From: Pisaster brevispinus
Taxonomy: Eukaryota; Echinodermata; Asteroidea; Forcipulatida; Asteriidae
Length of the DNA stretch: 64,000 nucleotides
Direction: 5' to 3'
Assembly: GCA_023634235.1 (NCBI GenBank)
Contig: JAMKCF010000007.1
Span: 20,218,592 to 20,282,591, forward strand
In this document: positions 1-13,900 of the stretch, piece by piece
Layout: every line of letters starts with the position of its first letter
How positions within the stretch are numbered: position 1 is the first letter of the stretch
The notes under the pieces: generated by a model
The model's database searches: none
Told to the model about the DNA's origin: nothing
What the model saw: only the letters and a program-made list of their open reading frames with translations
Program-made: the position numbers and the translations under genes

Positions 1-1523
1 TGCCTGCTCACATAAACTACAAGCCCAAATGACTTTGTGGTTGGCCACTGACTTATGTTACATTTGTTTATGGTTACGGACACACTGATACCCTACCCTT
101 ACAAGTATGTAAAACACCAAACTTCTTCTTCAATTCCTCTGGCCAGAAGCTATTCATAATCTATTAGAGTCATGAAGTCTATAGAATGTTTGGATTCAGT
201 AGAATTGGCAATCCTGGTCCATGACAGAAATGGGTTGTTCCTCTCTGCATATCTATAAAATTCAATCATGTCATTATGGAGGACTCAGGGAAGTTAGAAT
301 TTAACTACAACTGTTTGAACAGAAGGGTTGCACCGGCAAAACTGGGGATCACTTAATCTGAAGAATTCATGTGACTGGGTTTGAAAATTTCATGAACAAT
401 GACAAATCATGATACCAGAGACTCCCTTTGTATGGGACTATTTAGCTTGTGGGGTAGTCTTTTAAAGTCAACTTTAAATCAGAAATCAAGGTGATGTTGT
501 TTCAGATTAGCTTCAAAAAATAAAAAGGACAGCATAATTGAAGGTAGTTGACTGAGAAGCAGAGTAACAGGGTGACACTATCAATGAAAGAGGATGGTAG
601 ATTGACTGCGCAATCTCTAAAAGAAGGAGGTACAGTAGTAAACACTGACTCTAAAAAAGAATGGACGATGTATAAAAATAACAAAATATAAACTAGAGGT
701 TCATTGTACCTGCAGGTAAAATATATTTGCATTGATGTTTAAAAAATGTATCCCATTTATCCTGAGGGGGATGGCATTGTCCTATTTTATCAAAAGTGAG
801 ATTGTATTAGTGACAAGATGGGTCTCCCCTTAATTGGTCTAAACATAAGTGGTGATTTTGACAAAATATCATAAGAGTAATTAAAGATAATTACATGTAA
901 TGCAAGTGTAGGATTGGTAATTGTCCACAACAACAAATTAATTTCAATCTGAAAGCTCTCAAAAGTGTATCCCAGTATCAGTTCTCAAAAGAAATTTCTG
1001 TCTAAAACAAAGTTAAAGTCAAGAAAATAAAGATCCCTAAATTTGAATGAGGAAAAAGCAAGAATTTGCTTGCTTGGTAAGAGAAATTGTAATTTATATT
1101 ATCCAGCATTCGATTTTCTCTATAAAAAGCATGAATGGAAATTGGCAATTATGAGCAGGCCTTTATTACCCCCAAAATCAATAATGTTTAGTTGGATGTT
1201 TACACCAAAAAGATATAATAAAAGGCAGACACAGGTATGATATCAATAAAGGTGCGCACACACACTGACAACCATAAACCCTCTAGAGGCTGCCGTATTG
1301 ATTCTGTCTAATGAAACACTTTATAAGTACATTGTACCGTTGCCGGATGTATGTGTAAAATAAATATGAAAACATGCAGTCCAGCATAAACCAGTAGTGC
1401 GTCTAAAATACTTACATAATAGATATTTTATGTATTGAAGGTACCATAATGTTTTTAAATGTTTACTTTTAATACTGGGGACATATTGTACAACGGCAAT
1501 TACATAGTGTAATATAGATTGTC
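1..1523. other. No feature recognised
   Basis: AT-rich DNA with only short chance frames (for example minus 502-732 and plus 1043-1240). I see no repeats or motifs of note. Confidence 0.6.
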
Positions 1524-2312
1524 ATGGCCAAATGGTCAAGAGCATGTGACTTAAGTGCTGGTGACTAAAGCCGTGTTCGCATTGGATTAATGTTTTACCG
1601 AGACCATGGTTAACATTCCAATAGGTGAAACTTACCAGCGTCCGCACTTGGATTAATGACGTGGGTAAACTAACCGACACAACCGGTAAAACTAACCAAC
1701 TAACTTAGGACAGACACAAGAGGGTGCTATTGCTGTGACCTTTGACTGGGGTGCATGACAGCGAGAATGCAACCGAACTTCCGTCCGTGTAAATTATATG
1801 TGCGTGGGACGTGTAAATACTTACATAATACGTGTACACTACGTGTGGCGCGGCGGGTCGGGGGACCGGATGTGGCTTTTTACCGGGACGGCTTTTACCC
1901 AGATCGCGTTCGCACTGGACTTTTCGGCTCGGTTAAACTGACCTGGTCAATTTAACCGGGCAGACGTGGGTCGGTTAAACTACCCATTCAGGTCGGGTAA
2001 GTTACCTGGGAGGGAAACTTCTTGGGCTGTTCGCATTGGACTTAAAATGGTTAAGTTACCCATTTGCTCGGTTAGTTTACCCAAAATAAGTCCAGTGCGA
2101 ACAGGGCTTTAGTCTTCAGGGTGTGGGTTCAAATCCATGTCATGAAACTTGTGTCCTTGAGCAAGACATATAACTATAATTGCTTCTCTTCACCCAGGGG
2201 TAAATGGATACCTGTGAAGGCAGTAATGGTTCTTGTGACTGATTTAGCATGATGCGCTGCGTATTGAGCATCACAGGCCAGATACTCCCCAGGGATTTGA
2301 GATGGGTTAAAG
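1524..2312 (+). repeat. tRNA-derived SINE, interrupted by a MITE
   Basis: A box-A-like segment (TGGCCAAATGGTCAAGAGC) starts at 1524 and a box-B-like GGGTTCAAATCC lies near 2125. It is followed by the tail phrase TGTCCTTGAGCAAGAC, which recurs nearly unchanged in the SINE at 44490. The head and body are separated by the foldback element at 1568-2109. Removing that element leaves one TA and a normal head-to-body spacing. The tail (CACCCAGGGGTAAATGG) resembles the copy at 20104-20340. Family name unknown. Confidence 0.7.
1568..2109. mobile_element. 542-bp foldback MITE inserted in a SINE
   Basis: The left end reads AAGCCGTGTTCGCATTGGAT and the right end, inverted, AAGCCCTGTTCGCACTGGAC. Both are flanked by TA (1566-1567 and 2110-2111), so the target duplication is TA. 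Related copies of the GTTCGCACTGGACTT motif recur inside near 1640, 1905 and 2030 in both orientations, with GGTTAAACTxACC phrases between them. The short plus frame at 1755-1955 lies within and resembles no transposase. A TA target fits Tc1/mariner-like or related DNA transposons; the superfamily is not established. Confidence 0.7.
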
Positions 2313-4840
2313 AGTTTTAATATTCAACCCCCCAAAATGAATTTCTGTGAGAATTGTTTATGCATAGTTAAATGCATATGAGCATAAAGACATGGCATCA
2401 AATACTTCTTTGGGTACCACAAAAAGCAAATCTACTCCCAAAACCCTCACATTATATGGACATTACTTAACATGTAATGCAAAGACAATGGAAAGAATAA
2501 GACAGCAAAATGGTGGCTCATGAGTATTCTGCTGATGTTGAACACAAGTCCTCCCCAAGGATTTAGATGTACAGGTAGGCCACATCATTCTCTTGGGTAG
2601 AGAGGATGGGCCAAGTGTGGAAAAAGAAATGGGCTAAAATTTTACCCCAAATCTCAATAAAAATTGCCACATCCCTAATACTGTATATCAAGCAGGGTGA
2701 GGATTCCACAAATATGATAATTGACTGCTGGCATTTGATATTACATCAATTGACAATTTTCCATAGAAGCCAGTTCCCATTCATATCACCCTATCTCTAC
2801 GATATTACAGTCACTGGAGCATCCTTTCAGTAAATGTGCCAGTCCTAACGATGAACGTTCACCCATATATAGGAAACATATGGAAGTAGAGCACAAATAA
2901 GCCTTGTGTAAATAAGGCCTGCTCCCATTCTCCCAAATCCTTTCATTCTTCAGTACTGTTAGTTTGCAACCAAATATATTAGATTAGATTGAAGCAGAGA
3001 CATGTTGAGTGATTACACAGTGTAAGAATAAAAATTAAGGGGAACAAAATAATAAACTTCTGAAATTTAGGGTTCAATAAAGCTTCCTTCATGCAAAAGC
3101 TGATTTTTCCTCTGATACTGTCACTTTTGGTTAACTCAGTGCTATTTGACTAAATTTTTTATTACAACCAGTAATCAAAGATATGATGTAAATCGTGATA
3201 GTTTGTTCTGGTTAGTCTTGGAGTGCATAAATCTCATTGTCTATTCATGGTCAACATTTGCAACTGAATCTTAGTTTTACTTGTAAGAAACTGTAGTGAA
3301 GAAGATCAGCATATTTGAACGTCTGATTAATTTGTCTAAATGCAGAAAATAAAGTATAATATTGATATATGCACAAAAAGGAAAATGTGCAAAATACTAC
3401 AAGAAAACATTCTTTTACATACATATGCACTTGTAGTTACTTCCAATGACCAAATTGGCAAACATACAACTACACTATCGAACAAAAAATGTGCTATGGA
3501 CAACATTAATAGGCATCCCGGATTGCATCCTACTGCACCCGCAATCCTTGAATTTTCTTTACAATAACCTTGACAAGTATTGCAAAAAGACTCTTCTGAT
3601 GGTTTACTGACGCCACACCATAAGTAAACGTAACATGATGCAAGTAACACATCCATTAGTTCTGTTAGTCACAAATGAATTTCAGACTTCAAATCAGGCA
3701 AATTACAGTCTTCAAAGGCAATTACCAAAATTTGTGTTCACTATATACATTTTCTGTAGCATGCTGTATTTCATTTAATATGTAGCTGCTCCAATTTCAA
3801 TGGCATGACTTCCCCTGCGCAAGTAACCAATTCCCACTTCTAATTTTCATAGCTCACAAACTTCGTCCCAGTGCAAAACATTTCCCATCCCAATTGTGAT
3901 CCCGGATTGATTTTCTCTCCCCACTATCCCACTCAAGGTCAAAATCTTTCCCCGAGATAACTGTCACATCCCAAGATAGTCGTCATATATGTCAACTATC
4001 TTGAAATCATCTATGTTTTTCTTCTCCCCTTACCTTGATGGGCCAACGGTAAATATTGACACAGGATCCAAGATTCACCACCAAGGACAAGGACAGAATG
4101 ATGGTGGATTGGCGTCAGGCAGGCCAGTCAGAGGTTGATGTTCATCAAGAGAAGGAAGAGGGGTGTGAAAAGAAGGGGCATAGAATATGGGTGAAAGTGA
4201 GAAAATGAGGTTGAAGATGGTAAGGGAATAGTGGAGAACAGGCACATAAAGAAGGGGTAAGGAAAAACTGTTAATATCTTTCAACATTAAATTGTAATTT
4301 GCAAGAAAAATGCATTTAGAACCTTTGATTATATACTAAATGTGCCTAGTGGACTACAAATAACTACATGTAGGTGCAAATATGGTTTTCAAAATGGCTC
4401 ACCTTCAAACATTGCACAGGTTATATTTTTGTTTTAACAACACAAGCCCAATACCCCAGCACTTAACTCTCTTATATCACTTATCAGCCATTTAATCTAC
4501 AAAAAAAAAATCAATTCAGATTATGGAAGTGACCTCCACATACACGATTTCTTCATGTCTATCTTCTTAATCCAAACCTAATTATTCTGCCCTTGGCTTA
4601 CGTTCAATATTTGCACCCAGAGAATTTTAAATGGACAAATTTTCCAAGTACAATGGGAGGAAAACATTTACGTAATTAGTAGGTTATCTTATGTGTATGT
4701 AAGCCAATCTCCTTGAAGTATACAAATCCAGCACATACGCCACTCACACATAGATATTCTTTCATGCTCAATAACCCTTCAATCAATTCAGCTATCCCTA
4801 TCTTCTTCAGGAAATGCAAGTATAAAATGTAAGTCCAGCT
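2313..4840. other. No feature recognised
   Basis: AT-rich presumed intron DNA with short unsupported frames on both strands (minus 3336-3656 and 4075-4287 are the longest). I see no splice pairing, domain motif or repeat structure. Confidence 0.5.
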
Positions 4841-5080
4841 GCCGATTGTAGGCAAACCAGAATTTATACGTTCTATGAGGAGTCCCTCCGCTGAAGCAAG
4901 CATCGGGGACCCCTTCAACGACTTGTGCGTGACATTCTGCCATCAACATACGCAGTCCACCGAGTGATAACATTCAGGTGCTGTTTTCTGCCCCCCGGGT
5001 TTCCAGCATCAAAATCTGGTAAATCGGGCGATGGAAGGGGATAACTCGGTTAGCAAACAGTCAATTACGGGACCATTGAA
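4841..5080. other. GC-richer island with overlapping minus-strand open frames
   Basis: Base composition rises sharply against the flanks and includes CpGs. Two minus-strand frames (4788-4973 and 4676-4918) and a third around 4930-5055 overlap here, and none has clear flanking splice sites. It could be a short exon, a regulatory element or an old transposon. I do not recognise any product. Confidence 0.3.
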
Positions 5081-8000
5081 AGTTACACCACAACCTTGAG
5101 TGTTTTGCGTCTGCACAAATCTAGAATGTTCAATATTTTGAAATAACTTTTTTACTGAATGCTTTAAGGAAAAATCAAGTTGATTAATTTTGTACTCTGA
5201 TTTGCATCTTTTGATACCAGAAAAGAAGCATTACTTTAACTTGACATTACTGTGATTCCTTTTGGACAAAAGAGGTAATGGAATCTAATCGGACTGTTTT
5301 GAACATAGAATGGGAGAAAGAATCTATTTGAATCCTCCAAGCTACATGTACTACTCTCTCAATGCATGAAAGTTAAATATGCAATGATAAAGGATTACGC
5401 GTGCAATGTTCTGCAAATGATATCTGTCTGAGATATTTATCAGAGATCAATGATTGTCAAAGTGTGCAGACAAAAAAATGCCTGATAACTCAATACTCAC
5501 CTGACACTATTATACCCTTTCTCTGAGACAAAGAAGGCATTTTTTTCACAAATAAAAAATTTACTTTTGTCTTATGCAATTTCTCATTTTAAACCATAAT
5601 TTGAATTCCCACCAGTTGTTTATTTTAATGCTGGAATTTAGGCCTATATGGTGAATTATTGTGCACTCTTTTTTTCGAGGAACTACACATAAATTTTCCA
5701 AATATTGCATGCTGCTTCGGTAGCTTCTCTCAATCCATCAGCCTACCATCTTGATCATTAGCCACACCCTGAGCTGCAATCTATTGCCTGTGCTCTTAAT
5801 GTGTGACAGGAGTCACAATTTCTGAAGTGTTGACATCTCTATAAAAGACTGGCTCGCATATTCGATGATGCATATCACTCCCTCATGCTGGCAGAGGCCT
5901 ATCTATATGTATAGCCTCTCCATAATGTTAACTGCGATGTATGGTGTATGTCTCTTGCAATTTGTAGTCAAATGATGAGATAACATGAATTTTGTAGATG
6001 CTGCCACAGTGCACACACAGGTTAGCTTGTCAATGACGGACACTTAGAACATGAAATCTGACAGTGTAAAATGACAGAAGGTTTGGATTATACACATAAC
6101 ATGTGTACATTTACGTGTTTTGAATCATTTAAAGTACTGCATGACCTGTGCATTGTAAATATTATTTACAAAGAAATGTAGCGCTTTTAATCTAGCTCAT
6201 AAACCTTTCTTCAATTTCTTTTTGGTTTAACTTATACTCTTCATCATTAAAGATTAAATTTATTAGATAATATATTATCTATTCCAAATCCATCACAAAT
6301 AATTCAAATTTTGCTAAGATCAAACATAATCACAATAATGTTTGTTTATAGCAAACACACCCACTGACAACACCTTACATGTACATGCATACTGCCATGA
6401 CTACCCCTGACTAAAAGTTTTTTTCTCTCCACAAGTTACTTGAAATTAAACTTTCACCAAGTATTTAAGTAAGGGCTGAGTTAGGAAGCAATTTCAAAGT
6501 GTTATTTCTTGCCAGTGGGAGTGAAGCGAAGAGTGATATAAATTGCAGAGGGCAATGCTTTTTGGGTGACAAAATTTTACCTTAGTTAATGCTCTCCTAC
6601 AGGGCATTTTTTCACACTTATTCTTCATTTATCAACCACCGCCATCTATAATGACTTCTCATATGGAAAACCTGGAACCTCCCAATAACTTTCATAAACA
6701 AATTATGTGGACTTAACTTTTTGGAGGCAAACTAGGTGAAAAGTAACCATTGTAATGGCTGGTTGTTCCATTCAGAATCCTGGGAGTTTGTAGAAGTAAG
6801 ACCGGTGCACTTTCTAATTCAACTCTAAATTCTGAATGTATGTTGTGTATATTAACTGTTACTATTATCCTACATGCAAGAACTACTTCATTTAAATCAA
6901 AATACAAAAATTCAGATTGGAAAATTGTAAATAATTATTATAAAGAGTAATTTACATGTACATGTACTTTACATTACTGGATTTTGCTCTAATTTAGCAT
7001 TTCTAAGAGACCTCGATTGGTAACAAAATGAGAAATCTTAAGTTGGATAGTTGAAACATTTTCCAAATATTTTACATTCTACGACCAAACTTTTTGTCCA
7101 CAAATTTACTTAGCAATGTGCTACTGACCTGAATGACTGACCAATCAATACTTCAAACCCTTTATCAAACTTGCGAGTCCTTCATGACAATTTATTGGAA
7201 GGGTACATGCACATGTACCTTGGCTTAATGTCATGGCCTGGCGTTTATTGGACTACATCACCTGAAGGGTCAATTTTAATACTCTAACCAATGCCTATAT
7301 TAAATTAGAAAATGACTTTCTTAAGGCTATGAATCAATTGACCACCACTTAGTGCGCATAAATATAGTTTGCAGTGTGGTACGAACCTTGACACTGGAAG
7401 ATATACAACAGTGAAATTATATTTTGCAGACCTTTTAGGCTATATAGGATAGTTCTGGGTTCTGATACAAAAAGGTGCCATTATTATAAATTTTACACAA
7501 TGGAAAAAGTGTAAAAGTGGAATGAAAATGTCTTTGGTTTCTTCCATGGCCTATCTGAAGGCAATGTTCATGTCATGAAGCCTACTTGGTTTGGACAAGA
7601 AAATATGTTGTGAGTAATTGTGCAAACTACAGTATAATAGTACCTTTAATAATGTGCTGAAAACTACCCCCCCCCCAAAAAAAAAAAAAATCTTATTCAA
7701 AGTGAGCAATTCAGAGCGCGCACAAAAGCACCGGTGAATTTAATTAACTCAATACTGAATAGAAAAACCTCCAAAATGAAAGATTGCCAGCTCAATCATT
7801 CATCTATTGACATTTAATTTTGACAACCACCATCAGAGAGGACCCGTCACGTTTTTAGGTTTTGTTCTCTTTGTGAATAATGTTCTTTTATGCATTGGTC
7901 TTTTATTCCAAAGGTTTTGCTGAATTAATTCTGAAGCACTTTTTAATCGCTGATGGATTGCATTTTGGATCTAGGAGTCTTTTTCACAGAAAAAGTTAAA

Positions 8001-10830
8001 TGGGAAATAATGCAGCTAATTCACAGAGAGAAAGCAAAATTGTTCATTGCTTTCTAAACACTAATTACCAAAGCCATTGCCCAATTGTACCAGAGTAAGA
8101 TATAAATGAACTATAAAACTGTATGGTGCTCTGAATATTACTGATGACTGAAAACATCCATAAAATAATTACAAATGAAGTAAAATGAAGATTATTTTTA
8201 TTTTAAGACAGAAAGGTCAAGGAACATGTTTTGTTTTTTTTACTTGGTTATAAAATGTAATAAGGTTCTTCCCTCTCCCATGTTCCTCTCAACCACCTGG
8301 AAAATTCCCCCTTGCGGCTTTGGACTTGAAGCTGTGAATACAGTAGTTTGCATCCCATGCTTACATGTACTGGATTGACACATGGTGCCCAATGTAGTGG
8401 AATGCTGCCAACTCATACAAAAGTGCAGTGCACTACAAATTCTTTACAGAAATACCAGGAATGAGAAATATTATTGTTTTCATACATTTAAAGGCCACAC
8501 TAGATATACCCTTGTTGGAGACAGCTGTAATTTTACACTTCAAAGGCAAGAAGCGTCAATGTTCTAACACTGGTAAGATTGCTTCACATACATATAAAAT
8601 TAAACCAATTGGTTTTTAAAGAAAGAATGCACTGCTGTAAAATTACAATCCCTTTAAAGCCATAGCACACGTTCGGCATCCCTAATGTGGTAAAACTACT
8701 TTCATGGGTATGTTTGTTCTATCTGATATTAGAAAAGAAAAAGTAAAGAAAAAACAACGTTTTGAAAACCTTTACCTCGGCTACAGTATTGTATATGAAG
8801 TACACTTGTGCTAAATGTACAAATGTAGATACTTGGATGTATTAGTAACTGTCCTTCAAATGATACCAAGAAAATAAATGAGCAATCTTTACAAAAGAGA
8901 ACAGAGTAGCAGCATTGATAAACACTTTTAAAAGGGGGGGAAGAACAATCATCAGATTCTCCACAAGCACTGAAAAATCAAATGACAAAAAAAGATAGCA
9001 CAGACTTCTCTGCCATTCACGAAGGACTTGGAAAGAAAGAATAATGGTTAACGGCTAAAGCTATAAATTGATGTGTGGGACATAATGAATAAATCATGAC
9101 TTATGCCTCAAGTTAAAGTACTGTATTTCTCATGTACACATATAAAAAGTCTTGCTAACCAATTCTAGTGACATATTAGATTAGCAGCTAGAAACTGGAC
9201 TAATGGATAGGATTAGAGTTCTCAAAATGGGTTCAAAAATTAGACCAAGTATAGTCATTTGCCATACATTCATATTTTACAGTAATTTGTTCCTTTGACC
9301 ACTGAACCCAGCCAGGAGTCCATGCAGATATTGTGGGGATGTTTTTCTTTGTTCAATATGGCAGCTTTAGCATCTGTACTTTAAAATTGCCAAAAGCCAG
9401 AGGCAAAGCCAAAGTTACTCAATTTGAAAACAGCCAAAGTGTACAGATTTAACAACTTGTTTCCAATAATTTTGTGGTTACACAGTTATTACAGCTTTCC
9501 CTACTCACTCAACTGTATTCAGACTTCACTAGAATACATGAATAGTACTGAACAATATTAAAAACCACCTAAGTTAAGTCTCATTGGCAAATGGTATTTT
9601 CTCATCTCTGGAATCTTTCAGTCTAAGTGGAATAAACCGATTTTGAAAATAATCCTATTTTTCTTCTTTCCAAAAGAAGTAAATAAGCATTTTTATGTCA
9701 AGTTTTTAAAAATTGTCTTCTAGAGTTAGGATACAACGATATTCCAACAACCTCATAATTGAACTGTTTTTGACACAATACTCCAACCGATAAAAATAGC
9801 TCAATGGGAGACAAAGTCCAAAGATGACACTTCAATAGGGAAGGCAATTGTGTATCGATAACAAACTCTTGATTATTGCATCAGCAGGTCAGTAATTTTT
9901 TATGTGTAATTGTTGTGTAAAATCTAACCTTTTTAGCTTCTACTTTACATGGTGAAATTATTATGTATTTTAGATCACTAATATTTCTTATTAGCTGTAA
10001 AGGTTCATAATTATGTCTGGTCATATAGATACAGAGTATAAATTCCTACTACAATTTCTCGTTCTGAAAAAAACCCATATTATTTTGAGTTAAGGAAAAT
10101 TACGGATTGTACTTATATCACCTAATTTGTTGAAAATAGACCGTGCAAGTCTCACACATATATTGGAAACGAAAAAACACGTCAAACGAAGAATATCTTC
10201 TTTATTTTCTGAAATGAAATCTTTGTTTTAAATTACATCTATAAAATATCTGAACAAAGACAAATAAAACTCTGGGACAAGGATGTTTATTTGATCATTA
10301 CTTTTTAGAAACCCCTTTTGTAAATCCGCGCCCCAATATTTACAACCACTAAAAGCAGTTTATAGAGAGGACGCTGACACCTCAGCTAACATAGACTGCA
10401 AAGAAAAGGCTTAGCATCTGGCAATTATAACATGACATGACGATCTGCAAAACAACAAAATGGGGAATGGTGTTGGAAAAGGAAAAAGCATTTTTGCAAG
10501 AGTTATCCTAGTTGTCTCAGTGCTCCTCCACCTTTCCAGCCCTTTTTAAACTCATCTTCAAATACTAAGTTGCTCTTCATATGAATTTATTACCAGTTGA
10601 TTCAATGATTCAACTTTCACAATGAGACAACAATAAAAGGAACACAACATAATAAGAAGGTAATGCCTCTATTCTTAAAACAAAAGGCTCTTTATCATAA
10701 AACAAAATGCAGAAGTGGTCAATAAAAATGTCATTTAGATCAAAAACAAATATCCAGCCACATGCAAAATAACAATGGAGGACTATGGAAAAGATGCCAC
10801 AGCATACTAAAGAGATTGTTCTTTTTCAGT
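5081..10830. other. No feature recognised
   Basis: Long AT-rich presumed intron DNA. A C/A homopolymer junction lies near 7669-7690. Around 10141-10160, 18 bases match, in reverse orientation, part of the dispersed repeat at 52067-52176. No coding or RNA gene is visible. Confidence 0.5.
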
Positions 10831-10985
10831 AACCAGTCCCCCATTTCGGACTTTATTAGCAGTGATATGAACCAATTTTCATTAATTAAGAGTCAATTAT
10901 GGAGCAATTACCCATAATCCAAAGGTTTTCAGGCAACTCTCAAGGTTGCATTATAGACTGTGTGAGCTGACTATGCAGATATTAA
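10831..10985. promoter_or_regulatory. Candidate intronic enhancer with clustered homeodomain-type motifs
   Basis: A compact block contains TTAATTAAG, then TCAATTATGGAGCAATTA, and a CATTATAGAC phrase within about 120 bases. Such clustering is common in conserved developmental enhancers. Conservation cannot be judged here, so this is inference from motif density only. Confidence 0.25.
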
Positions 10986-13900
10986 ATTTAACTAACGCGT
11001 AATTGAACAAAAACAAACAATATAGCTATGAGGCTCTTACCAGTCCTTTTTCTTAATTAGTCAAATACATAAATTTACAGAGGGGGACCACTGAATTAGA
11101 TTTTAGTTTGGGGTTTGTTCTTTGTTTTTTACCACACACATTAGGAAAACTATAATCATTGATAAGTTTTTTTTTAAATAAAAATTAAAACAAGATGCTA
11201 GACTTCAAGACTGCAAAGGTTCGGAGACCTTGGATGAGGCCAAGAGTTCTTGTAAATTGAGTTTCTGTTTAAAAAAAACAGTTCTGTTACCCTCTACTGA
11301 AAGGAAATGCTGAGCAACTAATGGGGTAGAGAGACTCTGATGTATCGCAAAGTATAACTCAATTATTCATAAAAGACATTGTTGTGTGAAAAACAAGATC
11401 CACTGCAAGTACCTGTACTGCATATACTGATCATATTACAGGTATAATGCATTGCAAAGATTCTTTTCTGATTTATAAGGACACTTCTCATCTATGTATT
11501 TATTGGCTTGAAAACAAAGACCCAAGGTCGGGGATGACAGAAATGCCATACTACTTGAAAATGGATTTTTACAGTAATTTTACAAAGAATATTGCACTTT
11601 AAAAATACAGATTCTTTTCTTAAGTGTATGGGAGCACTACTATATTCACAATTAGGAATAACAATGTTACTTCTTTAAGGTTGGACCTTAAAAAGTTGCC
11701 AATATTATTTGAAAGAAATTCATTATTTCCCCCTTTTAATGGCTTGTCTCAAACAAAAATCTTATAATTATTTGTGACCTTTAGTATGTGCATTCAAGTA
11801 ACAATTGCTCGTTATCAACATACACGTACTATGCACATGTAGGTACAATAAATTTGATAATCAACCTTTGCAGCCTCGTGATGCAATTCATTGTGAATGT
11901 TAAACAAAACTCCGATAAAGAATATTAAAATTGTGAAAAAATGTACATTCCGATACAAATTGTGAAAATGCTAGGAAAGACATACATTGTAACTTGAAAG
12001 AATCATGATTGCAAAGTTATTGCATGGTATCGCTAACGTTTTTTTTTCCATGTAGGGTGGCGTTCAAACTTTTACCATATTTTGGGTTGAAGCGGTTTGC
12101 AAATTCACAATGTTTTATGCACCATGCTAAGTGAGGAAGACCAACTCTTAAATTATTCCACGGTGATAACTATGGGTACTATAACAAAACAATGAAAACC
12201 GAACCACTGTTTACATATGACATAAATAAGAGCTAAACGTTACTCAGGTTCTAGATTCAATAAAAGCTAACTCATCACATGTACCTCTTTGTTTTACAGT
12301 CTATATAACAAGAACAAGTATATATTATATTCTGCAACACGGTAGACATTGCAGACAGACAAGCAGACTGTAATGATAAGGGGACAGACAGATAGGGAAA
12401 GAGACTGGGAGGAACTGTGGATCTGTGAAGAAACTGACACCAATTAATATCCTCTTATTCATTACTCATCTATGCACAAATAATGAATATCCTTCTCTCG
12501 AAACCTGAGCCCCAACCTCAAATATTCTTGAAGCTAGCAAGCCTCATAGCAAACACCGCTGTTTGAAAGAATCCCCTGAACTTATCAATATAATAATGTG
12601 TTTTCACATGCAGTATATTGTGTTTGAATGGAGCTACTATTGACTATCTCCTAAATCAAATATATTGAGCATACAACTCAAATTTCTGTATGCACTTGAA
12701 ACATGGTTATCCAGTAAATGAAGACGCTTTGTATTAATTCACTACTGGGTTACAGTTTACTGTATACTCAAACACGCAGCATACTGAAGTATCAAATTGT
12801 AGCAAAGAAGGCAACTGGGATATTATATCCTCACTTGACATAAATCTGTCAAGCTTCCATTGGATTTCTTAAAGAGTCAATGAACAGGAAACAAATTGCT
12901 TAGCTTGATTTCCATGGATGGGAGAAGAAGGGCTTTGGTATTCATAACATTTTCCAATGACCAATGTTAATGTTGTACTTGGAGTATACTTGGAATAATT
13001 AGCACAAGGAGTGGTAAACTATAAATAAATACAAATAAATAATTAAAAACTTGAAAAGCACCATCTATCTATGACATATTCCAAGGCGCTGAAAAAAGAA
13101 AATTTAGGAAAGGCATATAAAACTATATTGGAACAATGACAGTTTTTCTCTGCGAAAAGAATTCAAAAGAACTTTAAAAGTAGACCACAAAATACTTCAA
13201 ATTTGTAAATACTTCAACACCATGACAAACAACCTGCTCTTTCATGTGCAGAATCATTTCATACCAATTTAATTACCAAAGCTACAAAACAAGGTACATG
13301 TTAATTGGTAAATAAATGTCCTTATGGCACGCAATATATTTAAGCCATATGACATAATGTCTACTCAATTCAAATTAACTGATCACCATAAAATTAAGCT
13401 TGAGTTTGAAGAATATGCGCATGACTATTGAGAAACAGATTTAATTTTTAGCCTCTACAAAATGTTACCCTACATGTGCATTAAAAAAACGCACATCAAT
13501 AAACAAACCAAAAAACTATAAACCACAAATCAAACAGAACTCTGTCTGAAATTTACGATAAACTTTTGAAATTCTGACACAGGGATGGGAAGACTGAAAA
13601 CAAAAGCTACCCCACAAACAAGATGGACAATGAATTTTGAGAGTCACACAACATTACAAGATGATAGACAAATCATTCAAACTGTACCCTGATTTTTCTG
13701 GCCTTCACCAAGTAACCTTGATACAAATCTTAGACAAAATGTTTTAATGTTACATTGGATCATAATCTTTTTCTATGTCTGAAACCAAACAGCATTTGTG
13801 AGAAGATGCTTACACATGCGTGATCGACGGCTGGCATGTGATGAGTAAGAGTATGCCCTTCTTTTGTCATCCCGCCTCATTCTCAGGATGCCGATTGCTG

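Noticed and set aside
1755..1955. CCCH-zinc-finger-like Cys spacing in a plus frame
   Set aside because: Spacing does not fit the family, and the frame lies wholly inside a foldback MITE built of repeated end motifs.
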